A stretch of DNA of 64,000 bases from NCBI GenBank assembly GCA_039922495.1, contig JBDTEO010000028.1, positions 62,001 to 126,000 of the forward strand. Direction: 5' to 3'. Origin of the DNA: JALYYC01 sp039922495. GTDB lineage: Bacteria > Chloroflexota > Dormibacteria > CF-121. The stretch's first letter is position 1. Every line of letters begins with the position of its first letter. The position numbers and the translations under genes were made by a program. The notes below the pieces were generated by a model. It saw only the letters and a list, made by a program, of their open reading frames with translations, did no database searches and had not been told where the DNA came from. Below, one piece after another: positions 1-8,956 of this stretch.

Positions 1-494
1 GTCGGGGACTTCAGGCGAGGGCCGACTTCGAACGGCACTTCACCCGCGCCCTCGAGCTCCACCAGCGCAAGCCGGCGCCCTTTGAGATCGCCCGGACAAA
101 GCTGTGCCTCGGCGAGGTCCTCCGGCGCAACCGCCGCCGGGTCGAGGCCCGCCAACCTCTCTATGAGGCACTGCATGCCTTCGAGCGGCTGGGTGCCGAG
201 CCCTGGGCGGCGCGGGTCCGGGCCGAGCTTTCCGCCACCGGGGAAAGGGGACGGCCACGGAACCTCGCCAGCTCGCGCCGGCTCACGCCCCAGGAACTCC
301 AGATCGCCCTCGCGGTCGCCGGCGGCGCGACCAATCGTGAGGCGGCCGCGCGGCTCTTCCTCAGCCCGAAGACGGTCGAGGGACACCTGAGCCGGATCTA
401 CGACAAGCTGGATATCCGCTCACGCAGTGAGCTGGTCCGCCTCTTCGCCCGCGAGTCGCCCGCTGCCGAGCTCGCCCCGGCGCTCCAGTCCTGA
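1..494 (+). CDS. LuxR-family transcriptional regulator, 3' end only
   Basis: The frame is open from the window edge to the TGA at 492-494, giving 164 codons without a start. The last ~65 residues form a LuxR/GerE helix-turn-helix: LTPQELQIALAVAGGATNRE, then a recognition helix containing SPKTVEGHLSRIYDKL. The part before it is Arg/Ala/Glu-rich and helical (EVLRRNRRRVEARQPLYEAL), as in the TPR-like region of large LuxR (LAL/MalT-type) ATPase regulators. It probably activates transcription; ligand and targets are unknown because the sensor part lies outside the window. Confidence 0.85.
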   Translation, partial: RGLQARADFERHFTRALELHQRKPAPFEIARTKLCLGEVLRRNRRRVEARQPLYEALHAFERLGAEPWAARVRAELSATGERGRPRNLASSRRLTPQELQIALAVAGGATNREAAARLFLSPKTVEGHLSRIYDKLDIRSRSELVRLFARESPAAELAPALQS

Positions 495-498
495 GTCG

Positions 499-657
499 CT
501 ACGCGGCCGAGTCGGCTCGCGTCAAGGTGGTAGGCGCGGCCTCTTCCGATTCCGGCGGCATCTGCCAGAGCGGGTAGGCGAGCAGCAGCCGGCTGAAGTC
601 GAGGAAGCTGATGAGTTTGAACGCCCTCTCCGAGCGGGCCGCCTGACCGCGCAGCAA
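499..657 (-). CDS. Possible small hydrophobic protein (52 aa)
   Basis: A short frame starting 9 nt after the stop of the GT39-like gene, from a TTG. It contains a hydrophobic segment (SFLDFSRLLLAYPLW) and an acidic tail. Its composition does not look like an antisense shadow, but there is no clear ribosome binding site and I recognise no family. It could be a translationally coupled small protein or chance. Confidence 0.25.
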   Translation of the reverse strand: MLRGQAARSERAFKLISFLDFSRLLLAYPLWQMPPESEEAAPTTLTRADSAA

Positions 658-665
658 GGCCCTGA

Positions 666-2111
666 TCAGGCCGCGGATTCGTTCAGCGGACGGCCCATCG
701 TCAGCCGCGGGCTGCTCCGGTCCAACCGGCCGGCCAGCCGGTGCATCCGCCAGATGCCCACGGCGACGCCGACCAGCACCGGAATGGCCAGGACCATGAT
801 CGGCGCGAACGCCGGTGCGATCAAACCGTGGACCAGATCCTGGGTCTGCACCACCAGCGGCGCGTAGTGCCAATCGAAGGCCATCACCTGGTGAATGGCG
901 CGGCTACCGGCTCCGGGTGGCGGGGCGCAGGAGCAGATCCCCAGCCTGGCCGCCAGCGACGGCACGACGTGGAAGAAATAGAAGTTATAGGGGACCAGCT
1001 GTCCGAGCACCTCGACCCCCACGCCAAGCACGCCGAGGCTGATGGTCGCGATGCGCCAGCGCACGCCGGAAAGCAGGGCAACCGGGACCAGCATCAAGGG
1101 GATCAACGGCACCAGGTAGCGCGGTCCCCAGGTGTCGCCCCCACCCCAGGCCCACCAGCGGGCGAAGAAGAGCAGCCGCACGATGACGAGCGCCGCAATC
1201 ACCAACGTCTCGGCCCGCCAGCGTGCGGCCATCCGGGGAAGCCCGATGAAAAACAGGGCCAGGACCGGCATGAACACCAGCAGCCCGACCCCCGGGCTCA
1301 GCAACAATCCGTAGAGCCCGCTGAGCAGGGGTTCGCTAAAGCCCATGCCATCGCTGCCGTACGGGCCTACGCCCATCCCGTAACGCACCAGGTGGTAGCT
1401 GAGGGCGATCAGGACCGCGACGGCAATCGGCGTGCCATACGCGAACGCACCCCGGAGCCGCCGACGCCAGGGCGGCCGGGCTCGAAGCACGAGCCAACCG
1501 GTGTACAAACCGAGCACGGGGATCACGAGGAAGGCGGAGTCTTCACGCGTCAACAGCGCCAGCCCGGTGGCGCCCCCGGCCGCGATCAACCAGCGCGACT
1601 GGCCGGTGCGGCGAAAGCGGAGCGACCAGAGCACCCCGGTCGTCACGCAGAGCGCCAGGACCGGCTCGCTGAAGAGCACCCCCGCGTAGTGCCAGGCGAG
1701 CGTGCCAAAGGCGTACAGGAGCGAGATCATCGCGGCGCGCGTCCAGCTCACGCCCAGCTCGCGCAGCAGGCTGTTCAAGGCCAGCACGGTGAACGCCGTG
1801 ATGGCCGGCAGGAAAGTGATGACGAGCGCGCGCGGATCGTGGAGGAGCCAGTGGCCGGCTGCCACCAGCGGCAGGAGCAACAGCGAGGTGCCAATCCCAT
1901 ACGGTGAGTAGGGCTGGGCGAAGTGATAGATGGGATCGACGATCTGCACGGACCAATGCAACGCCATGCTCTCGCTGACGCGGTACATGATCTCCCCATC
2001 CCAGCCGTAGAAGACCGGCCCGCATAACAGGTAGACGAGCATCGGGACGGCAAAGAGCAGCGCGCGCAGCTGCCCGGCGTCAGGCGATCTGGCGCTGTCC
2101 TTCATTGCCAT
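666..2111 (-). CDS. Polytopic membrane protein, GT39/ArnT-like glycosyltransferase
   Basis: About 481 aa with roughly 10-12 hydrophobic segments. The first luminal loop begins FYGWDGEIMYRVSESMALHW, placing acidic residues after TM1 as in the GT-C fold (PMT/ArnT/GT39). Such enzymes move a sugar from a polyprenyl-phosphate carrier to an acceptor on the outer face of the membrane; that role is inferred. The frame can start at 2147, but ATG 2111 (or 2105) avoids a long overlap with rfbF and is preferred. It is the last large gene of the minus-strand polysaccharide run, so it may decorate the final glycan. Confidence 0.7.
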   Translation of the reverse strand: MAMKDSARSPDAGQLRALLFAVPMLVYLLCGPVFYGWDGEIMYRVSESMALHWSVQIVDPIYHFAQPYSPYGIGTSLLLLPLVAAGHWLLHDPRALVITFLPAITAFTVLALNSLLRELGVSWTRAAMISLLYAFGTLAWHYAGVLFSEPVLALCVTTGVLWSLRFRRTGQSRWLIAAGGATGLALLTREDSAFLVIPVLGLYTGWLVLRARPPWRRRLRGAFAYGTPIAVAVLIALSYHLVRYGMGVGPYGSDGMGFSEPLLSGLYGLLLSPGVGLLVFMPVLALFFIGLPRMAARWRAETLVIAALVIVRLLFFARWWAWGGGDTWGPRYLVPLIPLMLVPVALLSGVRWRIATISLGVLGVGVEVLGQLVPYNFYFFHVVPSLAARLGICSCAPPPGAGSRAIHQVMAFDWHYAPLVVQTQDLVHGLIAPAFAPIMVLAIPVLVGVAVGIWRMHRLAGRLDRSSPRLTMGRPLNESAA

Positions 2112-2949
2112 CGGGCTCGTGCCGCAGCCGCGGGCGGCCAGGCTCATCCCAGCGTTTCCACGGCGGGCGTCCCGACGCCCATTGCTCGTTGAGCAGCAGC
2201 ACGTCGCGATAGGTGTCCATGCACTGCCAGTAGCCCTCGTGCTTGAAGACCCCCAGCTGCGAGTCGGCGGCGAGCCGCTGCAGCGGCTCCCGTTCGAGGA
2301 TCGTCTGATCGGATTCGAGGTACCCGAAGATCCGCGGCGTCATCACGAAGTAGCCGCCGTTGACCCACCCCTCCCCGGTGGCCGGCTTCTCGACGAACTG
2401 CGCGACGCGGTCGCCGTCCACCGTCAGCTCGCCGAAGCGAGCCACCGGCCGGACGCCGGTGAGCACGACGGCGCACCCCGCCCGCTCGTGAAACCGGCGC
2501 AGTGCCGCGAGGTCGACGTCACTGACGCCGTCCCCATAGGTCAGCAGGAAGCTGGGCTCGTTGCGCAGGTAAGGCTGCAGCCGCCTCAAGCGGCCGCCGG
2601 TCTGGGTCCCCTCGCCGGTGTCGACGAAAGTGATCCGCCAGTTCGACTCGGCCGGAGATCGATGCAACCGCGTGATCGTCTTCGATCCGAGGTCGAGCGT
2701 GAAGTCGCTCACCATGGCTTCGTAATTGAGAAAGAAGTCCTTGATCATGTCGCCCTTGTAGCCAAGGGCGAGGATGAACTCGGTGGCGCCGAAGGCGGCG
2801 TAGGTCTTCATGATGTGCCAGAGGATGGGGCGGTTCCCGATCGGCACCAGCGGCTTCGGCCGGTACTCCGTCTCCTCGCGCAACCTGGTGCCCAGGCCCC
2901 CGCAGAGGATCACCACTTTCATGCCCTCGAGCGAACGTTGCGCGCTCAT
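2080..2949 (-). CDS. rfbF: Glucose-1-phosphate cytidylyltransferase
   Basis: Makes CDP-glucose from CTP and glucose-1-phosphate, the first step of CDP-hexose synthesis. The nucleotidyl-transferase signature VVILCGGLGTRLREETEYRP begins near residue 11. The following KPLVPIGNRPILWHIMKTYA and the lysine-containing ALGYKGDMIKDFF are typical of RfbF rather than RmlA. At 289 aa it is slightly longer than usual (~257) because of an Arg-rich C-terminal tail overlapping the next gene. It pairs with the CDP-glucose 4,6-dehydratase at 10185-11180, so the pathway is nearly certain. The flanking 20 bp upstream carry an AGCCGTTAC motif. Confidence 0.9.
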   Translation of the reverse strand: MSAQRSLEGMKVVILCGGLGTRLREETEYRPKPLVPIGNRPILWHIMKTYAAFGATEFILALGYKGDMIKDFFLNYEAMVSDFTLDLGSKTITRLHRSPAESNWRITFVDTGEGTQTGGRLRRLQPYLRNEPSFLLTYGDGVSDVDLAALRRFHERAGCAVVLTGVRPVARFGELTVDGDRVAQFVEKPATGEGWVNGGYFVMTPRIFGYLESDQTILEREPLQRLAADSQLGVFKHEGYWQCMDTYRDVLLLNEQWASGRPPWKRWDEPGRPRLRHEPDGNEGQRQIA

Positions 2950-2968
2950 TTAACGGGGATGTAACGGC

Positions 2969-4024
2969 TCAGGCGGCCGCATCCTTCCGGGTGGCCGCGC
3001 CATCGAGCGCGAGCAGCCCCGGAACGTGATCCAGGATCCGCTGTTCCCGACCCACCGGGCTTCGCCGCCATCGCCACCAGCCGATCACCGCCGAGAGAAG
3101 CGATCGTGCGCCCGGAATCCGCTGACAGGCCACGGCGACGATCGAGAGCACGGCGGCGTGGCCGGGGCGTTGGTCCCGAGATCGAAAGACGGTGGCGGCC
3201 TCCCTGGCTTCGTCGTCCAGGCCTCGAGAGCTCGAGAAGATCGAGACCAGGAAGAGGAAGCGGTTGAGGCGCCGCTCCAGACCGGCTTGCACCGCCTCAC
3301 TGACCGACGGCGTGACCAACGGGTCCCGGCCCGCGTTGGCGATGATCCGGGTCCACGAGGGCCAGTACAGGCTGAGGCGCGGATAGCTGCTCGGAGAGTC
3401 CGGATGGACACAGAACACGGCCCCGGGCCGCTCGGCCACCGCGATCGGATGGCGCCCGGTGATACGGAGCAGCAGGTCGAGGTCGGAGCACATCCCGGTC
3501 TCGGGGTCGATCAAGCCCTGGGCAAGCGCCTCCCGTTTGAAGAGCGTGCCCGTCCAGATGACATGCTCGCGCTCCGCCATCCGCAGCATCGCGCTGGGAG
3601 CCGGGTACAGCCCTGGGGGCCAGTCCCGATTGTTGACGGTCAGCACCCGCCCGCGCTCATCGACCAGCATCACGGGGCTGGCGACAAACACCGCGGCCGG
3701 ATGCGCGCGAAAGCTGGCCAGGGCCTGCTCGTAGAAGTAGGGCAGCAGCACGTCGTCGTCCGACAGCATCGAGAAGTAGGGCGTGTCGACCTGCGCCAGG
3801 GCGCTGATGAAGTTCGCCTGGGCGCCGATGTTCTCGGCGTGCGCCCGGTACCGCACGCGCGCGTCGCTCGCCTGCAGGTCGGCGACCACGGCGGCCGTCT
3901 CATCACCCGACGCGTTGTCGTAGACGATCACCTGAAAGTTCTGGTACGTCTGCCGGAGCACACTGCGGATGGCACGCGCCAACAGGACGGGCCGCCGGTA
4001 GGTCGGGATGACCGTGGTGATCAC
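2969..4024 (-). CDS. Family 2 glycosyltransferase
   Basis: A 351-aa GT-A fold transferase. It opens with VIPTYRRPVLLARAIRSVLR, has the VYDNASGDET nucleotide-binding turn near residue 34 and the metal-binding SDDD at 88-91. It would add one sugar from a nucleotide donor to the lipid-linked repeat unit on the cytoplasmic side. Donor and acceptor cannot be read from sequence. Its GTG or ATG start lies directly after the flippase stop (1 nt spacing), so the two are translationally coupled. Confidence 0.85.
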   Translation of the reverse strand: MITTVIPTYRRPVLLARAIRSVLRQTYQNFQVIVYDNASGDETAAVVADLQASDARVRYRAHAENIGAQANFISALAQVDTPYFSMLSDDDVLLPYFYEQALASFRAHPAAVFVASPVMLVDERGRVLTVNNRDWPPGLYPAPSAMLRMAEREHVIWTGTLFKREALAQGLIDPETGMCSDLDLLLRITGRHPIAVAERPGAVFCVHPDSPSSYPRLSLYWPSWTRIIANAGRDPLVTPSVSEAVQAGLERRLNRFLFLVSIFSSSRGLDDEAREAATVFRSRDQRPGHAAVLSIVAVACQRIPGARSLLSAVIGWWRWRRSPVGREQRILDHVPGLLALDGAATRKDAAA

Positions 4025-5533
4025 TCAGGCCGCTTCCAGGGACGGCGTCAGGCGCGAGCCCGGTCGGAGCCCGCGCAAGTCCCGCCCGGCGACCAGGTAC
4101 ACCCCGGCCACATAGGCGACCGACCCGATCCCGTAGCACCCCACCAGCCACCAGAGCGACCCGCGCCCCACCGTCAGGGCCAGCCAGTAGGCCGCCCCAT
4201 AGCTGAGCGCCAGCACGGTCGTGACTCTGGCCACCTCGCGGTACCAGGCGAGCGGCGAGATGCCGAGGCATTCGCGGCAGATGCGTGGGACGCTGTACGC
4301 GTACGCGAACAGCTGGTAGAAGAGCCAGCCGAAGGCGGCCCCGCGCAAGGAGAAGAGCACCACGGCGAGCACCGAGACCGGCAGGACGACGACGAGGGCG
4401 AAAACATTCTGGCGGGCGGCGATATCGGGCCGGCCCATGGCGAGCGAGAGCACGTACGGCACGTTCAGGGTGGCGTTGAGAAACCAGCCGCCGCACAGCA
4501 GGGCCACCGGCACCACCAGGGCCCGGGCCACCACCGGGTTGAAGACGTAGGCGAAGATCGGCGTCGTCCCAAAGGTGAGGGCCGCGAAAAATGGCGGGGT
4601 CAGGCAGGTCACCAGCAGGTGGACCCGCCGGTACTGCCGCAGCAGGGTCAGCCGGTCGCCCTCCTGGTGGAGGGCGGCAAAGGCGGGAAACGCCGCCTGG
4701 ACGATCGAGGTGGTGACGCGGGACACGCCCGCGGCCAGTGTGGAGGCGAAGCCGTAGGTGCCGAGGTCGGCGATCGGCAGCAGCTTGCTCACGGCCAGCT
4801 TGTCCGATTGCATCTGGACCATCCCCAGCGTCGAGATCACCGCCATCTGCCCGGAAAAGCTCAGGTTGCGGCGCACCGCCTCCCGCGCATAGCCGGGGAC
4901 CAGAGACCGCCAGCCGACGAATCGCGCCGAGGTGAGCAGGTAGGCGACGAGCGCGAGCAGGTAGGTGGCGCTCAGCCACTGGACGACCGGCATCGGCCCG
5001 CCCCCGGCGACCAGGATCGCGATCATCCCGAGCTGCTGGGCGGCCAGCATGGCGACGTCGATCGTGTTGACAAAGCCCATCTCCTGCAAGCCGCGAAGCA
5101 ACCCGACGTACAGCGAGCGTGGCAGTGTCAGGAGCGAGCCGACCCCGAGCACCTGCACCAGCACGGTGGCGGTGTGCGTGTCCATCGAGGCGAGGTGGAT
5201 CCAGCGGGTGATGATCAACGGCGCGCCGAGCAGGAGGGCGGCGGCGAGGACCACGTAGGCCCCCCAGTAGAGGAGCGTCGCGGTGCGGAGCAGGTCTCGC
5301 ACGTAGCCGGGCTCGCCGACCCAGTGCGCCGCCACCTCACGGACCGTGGTCGAGGAAAGGCCCAGTTCCAGGACGGCGACCAGCACCGCGTTGATGGTCT
5401 GCGAGAAGAGGACGATCCCGAAGGCATCCGGCCCCAGTTGCCGAAAGACGAAGCGCACGGCCAGCAGGCCGAGACCCATGAGGACCGCCTGGCCCGCCAG
5501 GTTGTAGAGGATGTTCCGGCGCAGCCTGGACAT
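4025..5533 (-). CDS. Wzx-like polysaccharide flippase (MATE/MVF superfamily)
   Basis: 502 aa with about 12-14 predicted membrane helices. The N-terminus NILYNLAGQAVLMGLGLLAV and the second segment (LGPDAFGIVLFSQTINAVL) match the polysaccharide_synt/Wzx family, which flips undecaprenyl-linked repeat units across the membrane. It sits inside the glycan operon between a glycosyltransferase and an aminotransferase, which supports this role. No Wzy-type polymerase was recognised in the window. Confidence 0.85.
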   Translation of the reverse strand: MSRLRRNILYNLAGQAVLMGLGLLAVRFVFRQLGPDAFGIVLFSQTINAVLVAVLELGLSSTTVREVAAHWVGEPGYVRDLLRTATLLYWGAYVVLAAALLLGAPLIITRWIHLASMDTHTATVLVQVLGVGSLLTLPRSLYVGLLRGLQEMGFVNTIDVAMLAAQQLGMIAILVAGGGPMPVVQWLSATYLLALVAYLLTSARFVGWRSLVPGYAREAVRRNLSFSGQMAVISTLGMVQMQSDKLAVSKLLPIADLGTYGFASTLAAGVSRVTTSIVQAAFPAFAALHQEGDRLTLLRQYRRVHLLVTCLTPPFFAALTFGTTPIFAYVFNPVVARALVVPVALLCGGWFLNATLNVPYVLSLAMGRPDIAARQNVFALVVVLPVSVLAVVLFSLRGAAFGWLFYQLFAYAYSVPRICRECLGISPLAWYREVARVTTVLALSYGAAYWLALTVGRGSLWWLVGCYGIGSVAYVAGVYLVAGRDLRGLRPGSRLTPSLEAA

Positions 5534-5537
5534 GAAC

Positions 5538-6674
5538 TTAGGCAGCGGCCCTGGTCGTCATCATCCGGCGCAGCTCGGTGCACACGTAGGCGACCTGCGT
5601 CTGGGTCAGGTTGAGCGCGCTTGGCAGGTTGATCGCGCGCCGGCTCACATCGTAGGCATGGCGATTCCAGGAGGCGGCCTCCCGGGCCTGCGGGAGGGCG
5701 GCGTAAGCCGGGAGCGAGCTCAGCGGGTAAAAGAATGGACGGGTGTCGATCCCCCGCCCCGACAGGATCTGCGCAACCGGTTCCTTTAAGAGCCCGAGCG
5801 CCCCGTCGAAGACGGCGGTCACCATCCAGTAGGCGTTGACGACCATCGGCCCCGCGTAGTTGAGCGTGACACCTCTCGCGCCATCGAGGCCCTCGCGGTA
5901 CCAACCGAAGATCTGTTGCTTGCGCTCGATCAGTTCCTGGACGCGTTCCAGCTGCGCCAGCCCAAGCGCCGCCTGCATGCTGGACATCCGGTACTTGAAG
6001 GCGACCTCCTGGTTCCAGAACGCCTTCGATGCGGGCGCCCGACCGTGATCCCGCAGGATGAGGGCGCGCTGGTAGAGGGACTCGTCATCGGTCAGCAACA
6101 TCCCGCCCTCGCCGGTGGTCAGCGTCTTGGAGCCGTGGAAGCTGAAGACGCTGGCGTCGCCGAAGCTGCCGGCCCGGCGCCGCCGGTACTCGGCACCGAT
6201 CGACTCGGCGGCGTCCTCGATCACCGCCAGCTGGTGCCGGTCGGCGATGGCATCGATCGCGTCCATATCGGGCATCCCGCCGTAGAGGTTGACCACGATC
6301 ACCGCCCGCGTGCGCGGGGTGATGCAGGCTTCGAGGGAGGCCGGGCTGATGCACCACGACTGCGGGTCGATGTCGGCGAAGACCGGCGTGGCGCCCACAT
6401 ACGCGATCGGGGCGGCGGTGGCGATCCAGGTCGCCTCCGGCACGATGACCTCGTCGCCCGGCCCGATGCCGAGGCTGGCCAGCGCCAGGTGGATCGCCGA
6501 GGTCGCGGACGGCAGGGCCATCGCGTAGCGGCGGGACACGTAGGCTTTGAAGGCGTCCTCGAACCGGGTCTCGTAGGTGTGCGCCTCCCCATACCAGGCG
6601 GTCCTGACCGCATCGGTGACGTAGGCGACCTCTTTGTCGGTGATCCAGGGGCCGGCCACAGGGATGCGTTCCAT
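5538..6674 (-). CDS. DegT/DnrJ/EryC1/StrS sugar aminotransferase
   Basis: 378-aa PLP enzyme that aminates a keto-sugar nucleotide. Landmarks: VIVPEATWIATAAPIAYVGA (residues 77-96), VIEDAAESIGAEY (151-163) with the PLP-ring aspartate, and FSFHGSKTLTTGEGG with the Schiff-base lysine at 183. Because this lysine is present, it is an aminotransferase and not an RfbH-type 3-dehydrase, which has histidine there. A 4-keto sugar made by RfbG or RfbB is the likely substrate. It is the first gene of its minus-strand run; an AGCCGTTAC motif lies 8 nt before the ATG. Confidence 0.9.
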   Translation of the reverse strand: MERIPVAGPWITDKEVAYVTDAVRTAWYGEAHTYETRFEDAFKAYVSRRYAMALPSATSAIHLALASLGIGPGDEVIVPEATWIATAAPIAYVGATPVFADIDPQSWCISPASLEACITPRTRAVIVVNLYGGMPDMDAIDAIADRHQLAVIEDAAESIGAEYRRRRAGSFGDASVFSFHGSKTLTTGEGGMLLTDDESLYQRALILRDHGRAPASKAFWNQEVAFKYRMSSMQAALGLAQLERVQELIERKQQIFGWYREGLDGARGVTLNYAGPMVVNAYWMVTAVFDGALGLLKEPVAQILSGRGIDTRPFFYPLSSLPAYAALPQAREAASWNRHAYDVSRRAINLPSALNLTQTQVAYVCTELRRMMTTRAAA

Positions 6675-6739
6675 CCCTGCAGGTAACGGCTTGTCACGCG
6701 AAAGATTGCGCCGAATGACGCGTTTGACTCATTACGGAT

Positions 6740-7789
6740 ATGCGGGTCCTCGTGGCCGGAATCGGCGGCGCGTCCCTGGGGACCGAGATCTTGAAGTGCC
6801 TCAAACTTGCCGGAGGCTACGAGGTCTTCGGCTGTGATATTTCCCCCTATGCCTTCGGCCACTACCAGCCAGGCGTGGCTGAGACCTTCGTCGTCCCCGA
6901 AGCCGGCTACGTCGAGGCGATTGCGGGCCTCTGCCGGCGGCTCCGGATCGATGCGGTCATCCCCGGAGGGGAGGAGCCACTCCGCCTCCTCAGCGGCGAC
7001 CTGGCTCGCTGGCGACGCGGCGGGACGCGGCTCGCCGGCAACGCTCCGTCGGTGGTCGCCGAATGCTCGGACAAGTCTCGGCTCTTTACCCGCCTGGCCG
7101 AGCTTGGCCTCCCGATGCCCTGGTCGCTGACCGTTGTCGACGCGGAATCGTTTGCCCGGCGAACCGACATCCCGATCCCCTGCGTCGTGAAGCCCGCGAA
7201 AGGCACCGGTGGCAGCGCCTTCGTCACCCTGGCGACGTCGCTCGACGAGGCGCGATCCGCCGTCGCCTCGCTGCTGCAACACGGCCGGACACCGCTGGTC
7301 CAGGAGTATGTCGCCGAGGACGAGGGCGAGTACACGGTCGGGAGCCTCGCCACCCCGGCGGGCGACCTGGTCGGCACCATCACCCTGCGGCGGATGTTCA
7401 ACGCCAGGCTCTCCGTGCTGATGCGCAGCCAGGCCGGGCTGATTTCGAGCGGCTACAGTCAGGGACTGATCGACGAGTTTCCCGAGGTCCGCGTGCAGGT
7501 TGAGCGGATCGCTCGGGCGATGCACAACGCCGGCCCGATGAACGTCCAGGGTCGGATGCGCGCCGGCACCTTTTATCCATTCGAGATCAACCCGCGCTTC
7601 TCGGCGACCGTGTTCTTGCGCGCGCTGGCGGGATTCAACGAGGTCGACCTCTTTCTTAAAAGCCTGATGGGGGCGACGCCCGCCGTCGGCGCCATCCGTC
7701 CCGGCTACTACCTTCGCAGCCTCAGTGAGGTCTACGTGCCTACGACCGACATCAAGCGCGCCGATGCGCCTGACCGGCTCACCGCCTGA
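6740..7789 (+). CDS. ATP-grasp enzyme (carbamoyl-phosphate-synthase-like)
   Basis: 349 aa. An N-terminal pre-ATP-grasp Rossmann part (RVLVAGIGGASLGTEILKCL, then VIPGGEEPLRLL) is followed by the ATP-binding lysine region (PCVVKPAKGTGGSAFVTLA, near residues 152-170) and VQEYVAEDEGEYTVG. The metal-binding end is YPFEINPRFSATV. Such proteins join a carboxylate to an amine or similar group; in glycan loci they may attach amino acids to sugars, which is inference here. It is transcribed alone between divergent DegT and convergent CmcI-like genes, and its 3' end overlaps the latter by 11 nt. Confidence 0.8.
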   Translation: MRVLVAGIGGASLGTEILKCLKLAGGYEVFGCDISPYAFGHYQPGVAETFVVPEAGYVEAIAGLCRRLRIDAVIPGGEEPLRLLSGDLARWRRGGTRLAGNAPSVVAECSDKSRLFTRLAELGLPMPWSLTVVDAESFARRTDIPIPCVVKPAKGTGGSAFVTLATSLDEARSAVASLLQHGRTPLVQEYVAEDEGEYTVGSLATPAGDLVGTITLRRMFNARLSVLMRSQAGLISSGYSQGLIDEFPEVRVQVERIARAMHNAGPMNVQGRMRAGTFYPFEINPRFSATVFLRALAGFNEVDLFLKSLMGATPAVGAIRPGYYLRSLSEVYVPTTDIKRADAPDRLTA

Positions 7790-8510
7790 CCCGTCGCAGG
7801 TAGCCGCCAGGCGCGACCGTCAGGAGCAACTTGTGGTCGATGCGCCGGTCGACCTCGAACTCATGATTGGTGCTGAGGAACTCGGCCACGGCGGTCGCCG
7901 GGCTGTTACCCCGTTTCCAGGGTCGGTGCGAAAACAGATCGTCCGGGAGGTCTTCCACCGAGGTGTCGAACACGATCAGGTAACTCCCGGCGCTGACGAA
8001 GGGCGCGTAGAGCTCGAGCTCTGATCGCACGTGCGCGTGGGTGTGGTTCGAGTCGAGCATGACGAGGACCCGCTCGCGACCCGCCGCCAGCGTCCGCACC
8101 TGCTCGATCACCGCGGGATCGATGGAGGAGCCCTCGATCAGGTCGATCCGCCGGGCGAGCGGGTGCGCCTCGATCGCCGCGCGGTTGTGAGGCCGGATCT
8201 CGATGTCGATGCCAACCACCCGGCCGCTGCCACCGAGCAGTTCCATGAGCGAGGCCCAGAGCACGATCGAGCCGCCGTGCGCGACACCGGTTTCGATCAC
8301 CAGGTCCGGCTTTAAGTCCCAGATGATCTCCTGCGCGGCCATGATGTCCTGCGGCAGCTGGATGATCGGCCGGCCGAGCCACGAAAAGTGGTAGGTGTAC
8401 TGAAAGCGGCAGCTCCGCTCGAACCAGGCTCGCGTCAAGGCCGCCAGCTCGGGATCGGCGGCCATCCGCTCGATCATGGCCGCGTGCTCCGCATCCCAGG
8501 CTTCAGTCAC
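7779..8510 (-). CDS. Cephalosporin-hydroxylase (CmcI) family methyltransferase
   Basis: 243 aa. The family core is visible: SWLGRPIIQLPQDIMAAQEI, then a SAM-binding segment LVIETGVAHGGSIVLWASLM and the acidic VGIDIEIRPHNR. VLVMLDSNHTHAHVRSELEL carries the metal/active-site Asp-Ser-Asn-His. In spite of the family name, homologues in polysaccharide loci are thought to be sugar O-methyltransferases. It overlaps the cupin gene by 4 nt (ATGA), so they are coupled and likely act on the same CDP-sugar-derived residue. Confidence 0.8.
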   Translation of the reverse strand: MTEAWDAEHAAMIERMAADPELAALTRAWFERSCRFQYTYHFSWLGRPIIQLPQDIMAAQEIIWDLKPDLVIETGVAHGGSIVLWASLMELLGGSGRVVGIDIEIRPHNRAAIEAHPLARRIDLIEGSSIDPAVIEQVRTLAAGRERVLVMLDSNHTHAHVRSELELYAPFVSAGSYLIVFDTSVEDLPDDLFSHRPWKRGNSPATAVAEFLSTNHEFEVDRRIDHKLLLTVAPGGYLRRVRR

Positions 8511-8956
8511 CGATTGAGGACCTGCCAGTCGTAGGGGATGTCGTTCTTTACGGGGTCGAGCCGCTCGCTGCGGGTTGGGTCGTGCGGATGGCTGGCACAG
8601 TTCGCCACGATCGCGACCGGATCGCTCATGCCCTTGAAGCCGTTCCAGACGCCCGGCGGCACGATCGCGAGCGCGTAATTGTCCGGGCCGAGGAAGACCT
8701 CCATCACGTCGCCCCGCGTCGCCGAGTCGGGGCGGTCGTCATAGAGCACCAGCTTGATCCGCCCGCTGACACAGGCGTAGCGCAGGGTCACCTGCTGGTG
8801 TCGATGCCAGCCCTTGACGACGCCGGGATAGATAGTCGAAAAATAGATCTCGCCGAATCCCGTGAAGTGCGCGTCGGTGGCGCGCAGCATGTGCATCACC
8901 GTTCCCCGTTCATCGGGGATCCGCTGCAGCGGAATGACCTGGACCCCCTCGATCAT
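8507..8956 (-). CDS. RmlC-like cupin, NDP-4-keto-6-deoxyhexose 3,5-epimerase family
   Basis: 149-aa single-domain cupin. It starts with VIPLQRIPDERGTVMHMLRA, has the GWHRHQQVTLRYACVSG strand pair and ends in IVPPGVWNGFKG, the RmlC-fold signature. It is shorter than RmlC of the rhamnose pathway (~180 aa), and the RmlC RGLHFQ motif is replaced by KGWHRHQ. I therefore call it a 3- or 5-epimerase acting on the CDP-sugar rather than rfbC. The gene overlaps its neighbours by 1 and 4 nt. Confidence 0.75.
   Translation of the reverse strand: MIEGVQVIPLQRIPDERGTVMHMLRATDAHFTGFGEIYFSTIYPGVVKGWHRHQQVTLRYACVSGRIKLVLYDDRPDSATRGDVMEVFLGPDNYALAIVPPGVWNGFKGMSDPVAIVANCASHPHDPTRSERLDPVKNDIPYDWQVLNR

Noticed and set aside
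3026..5614. 862-codon open frame on the plus strand
   Set aside because: Arg/Gly/His-rich antisense shadow of the GT2 and flippase genes; no motifs.
5538..6674. RfbH-type CDP-4-keto-6-deoxyglucose 3-dehydrase
   Set aside because: The PLP lysine is present and no iron-sulfur cysteines are seen, so it is a normal aminotransferase.
8507..8956. Canonical rfbC of the rhamnose pathway
   Set aside because: Too short, with a changed active-site motif, and located in the CDP-sugar operon.
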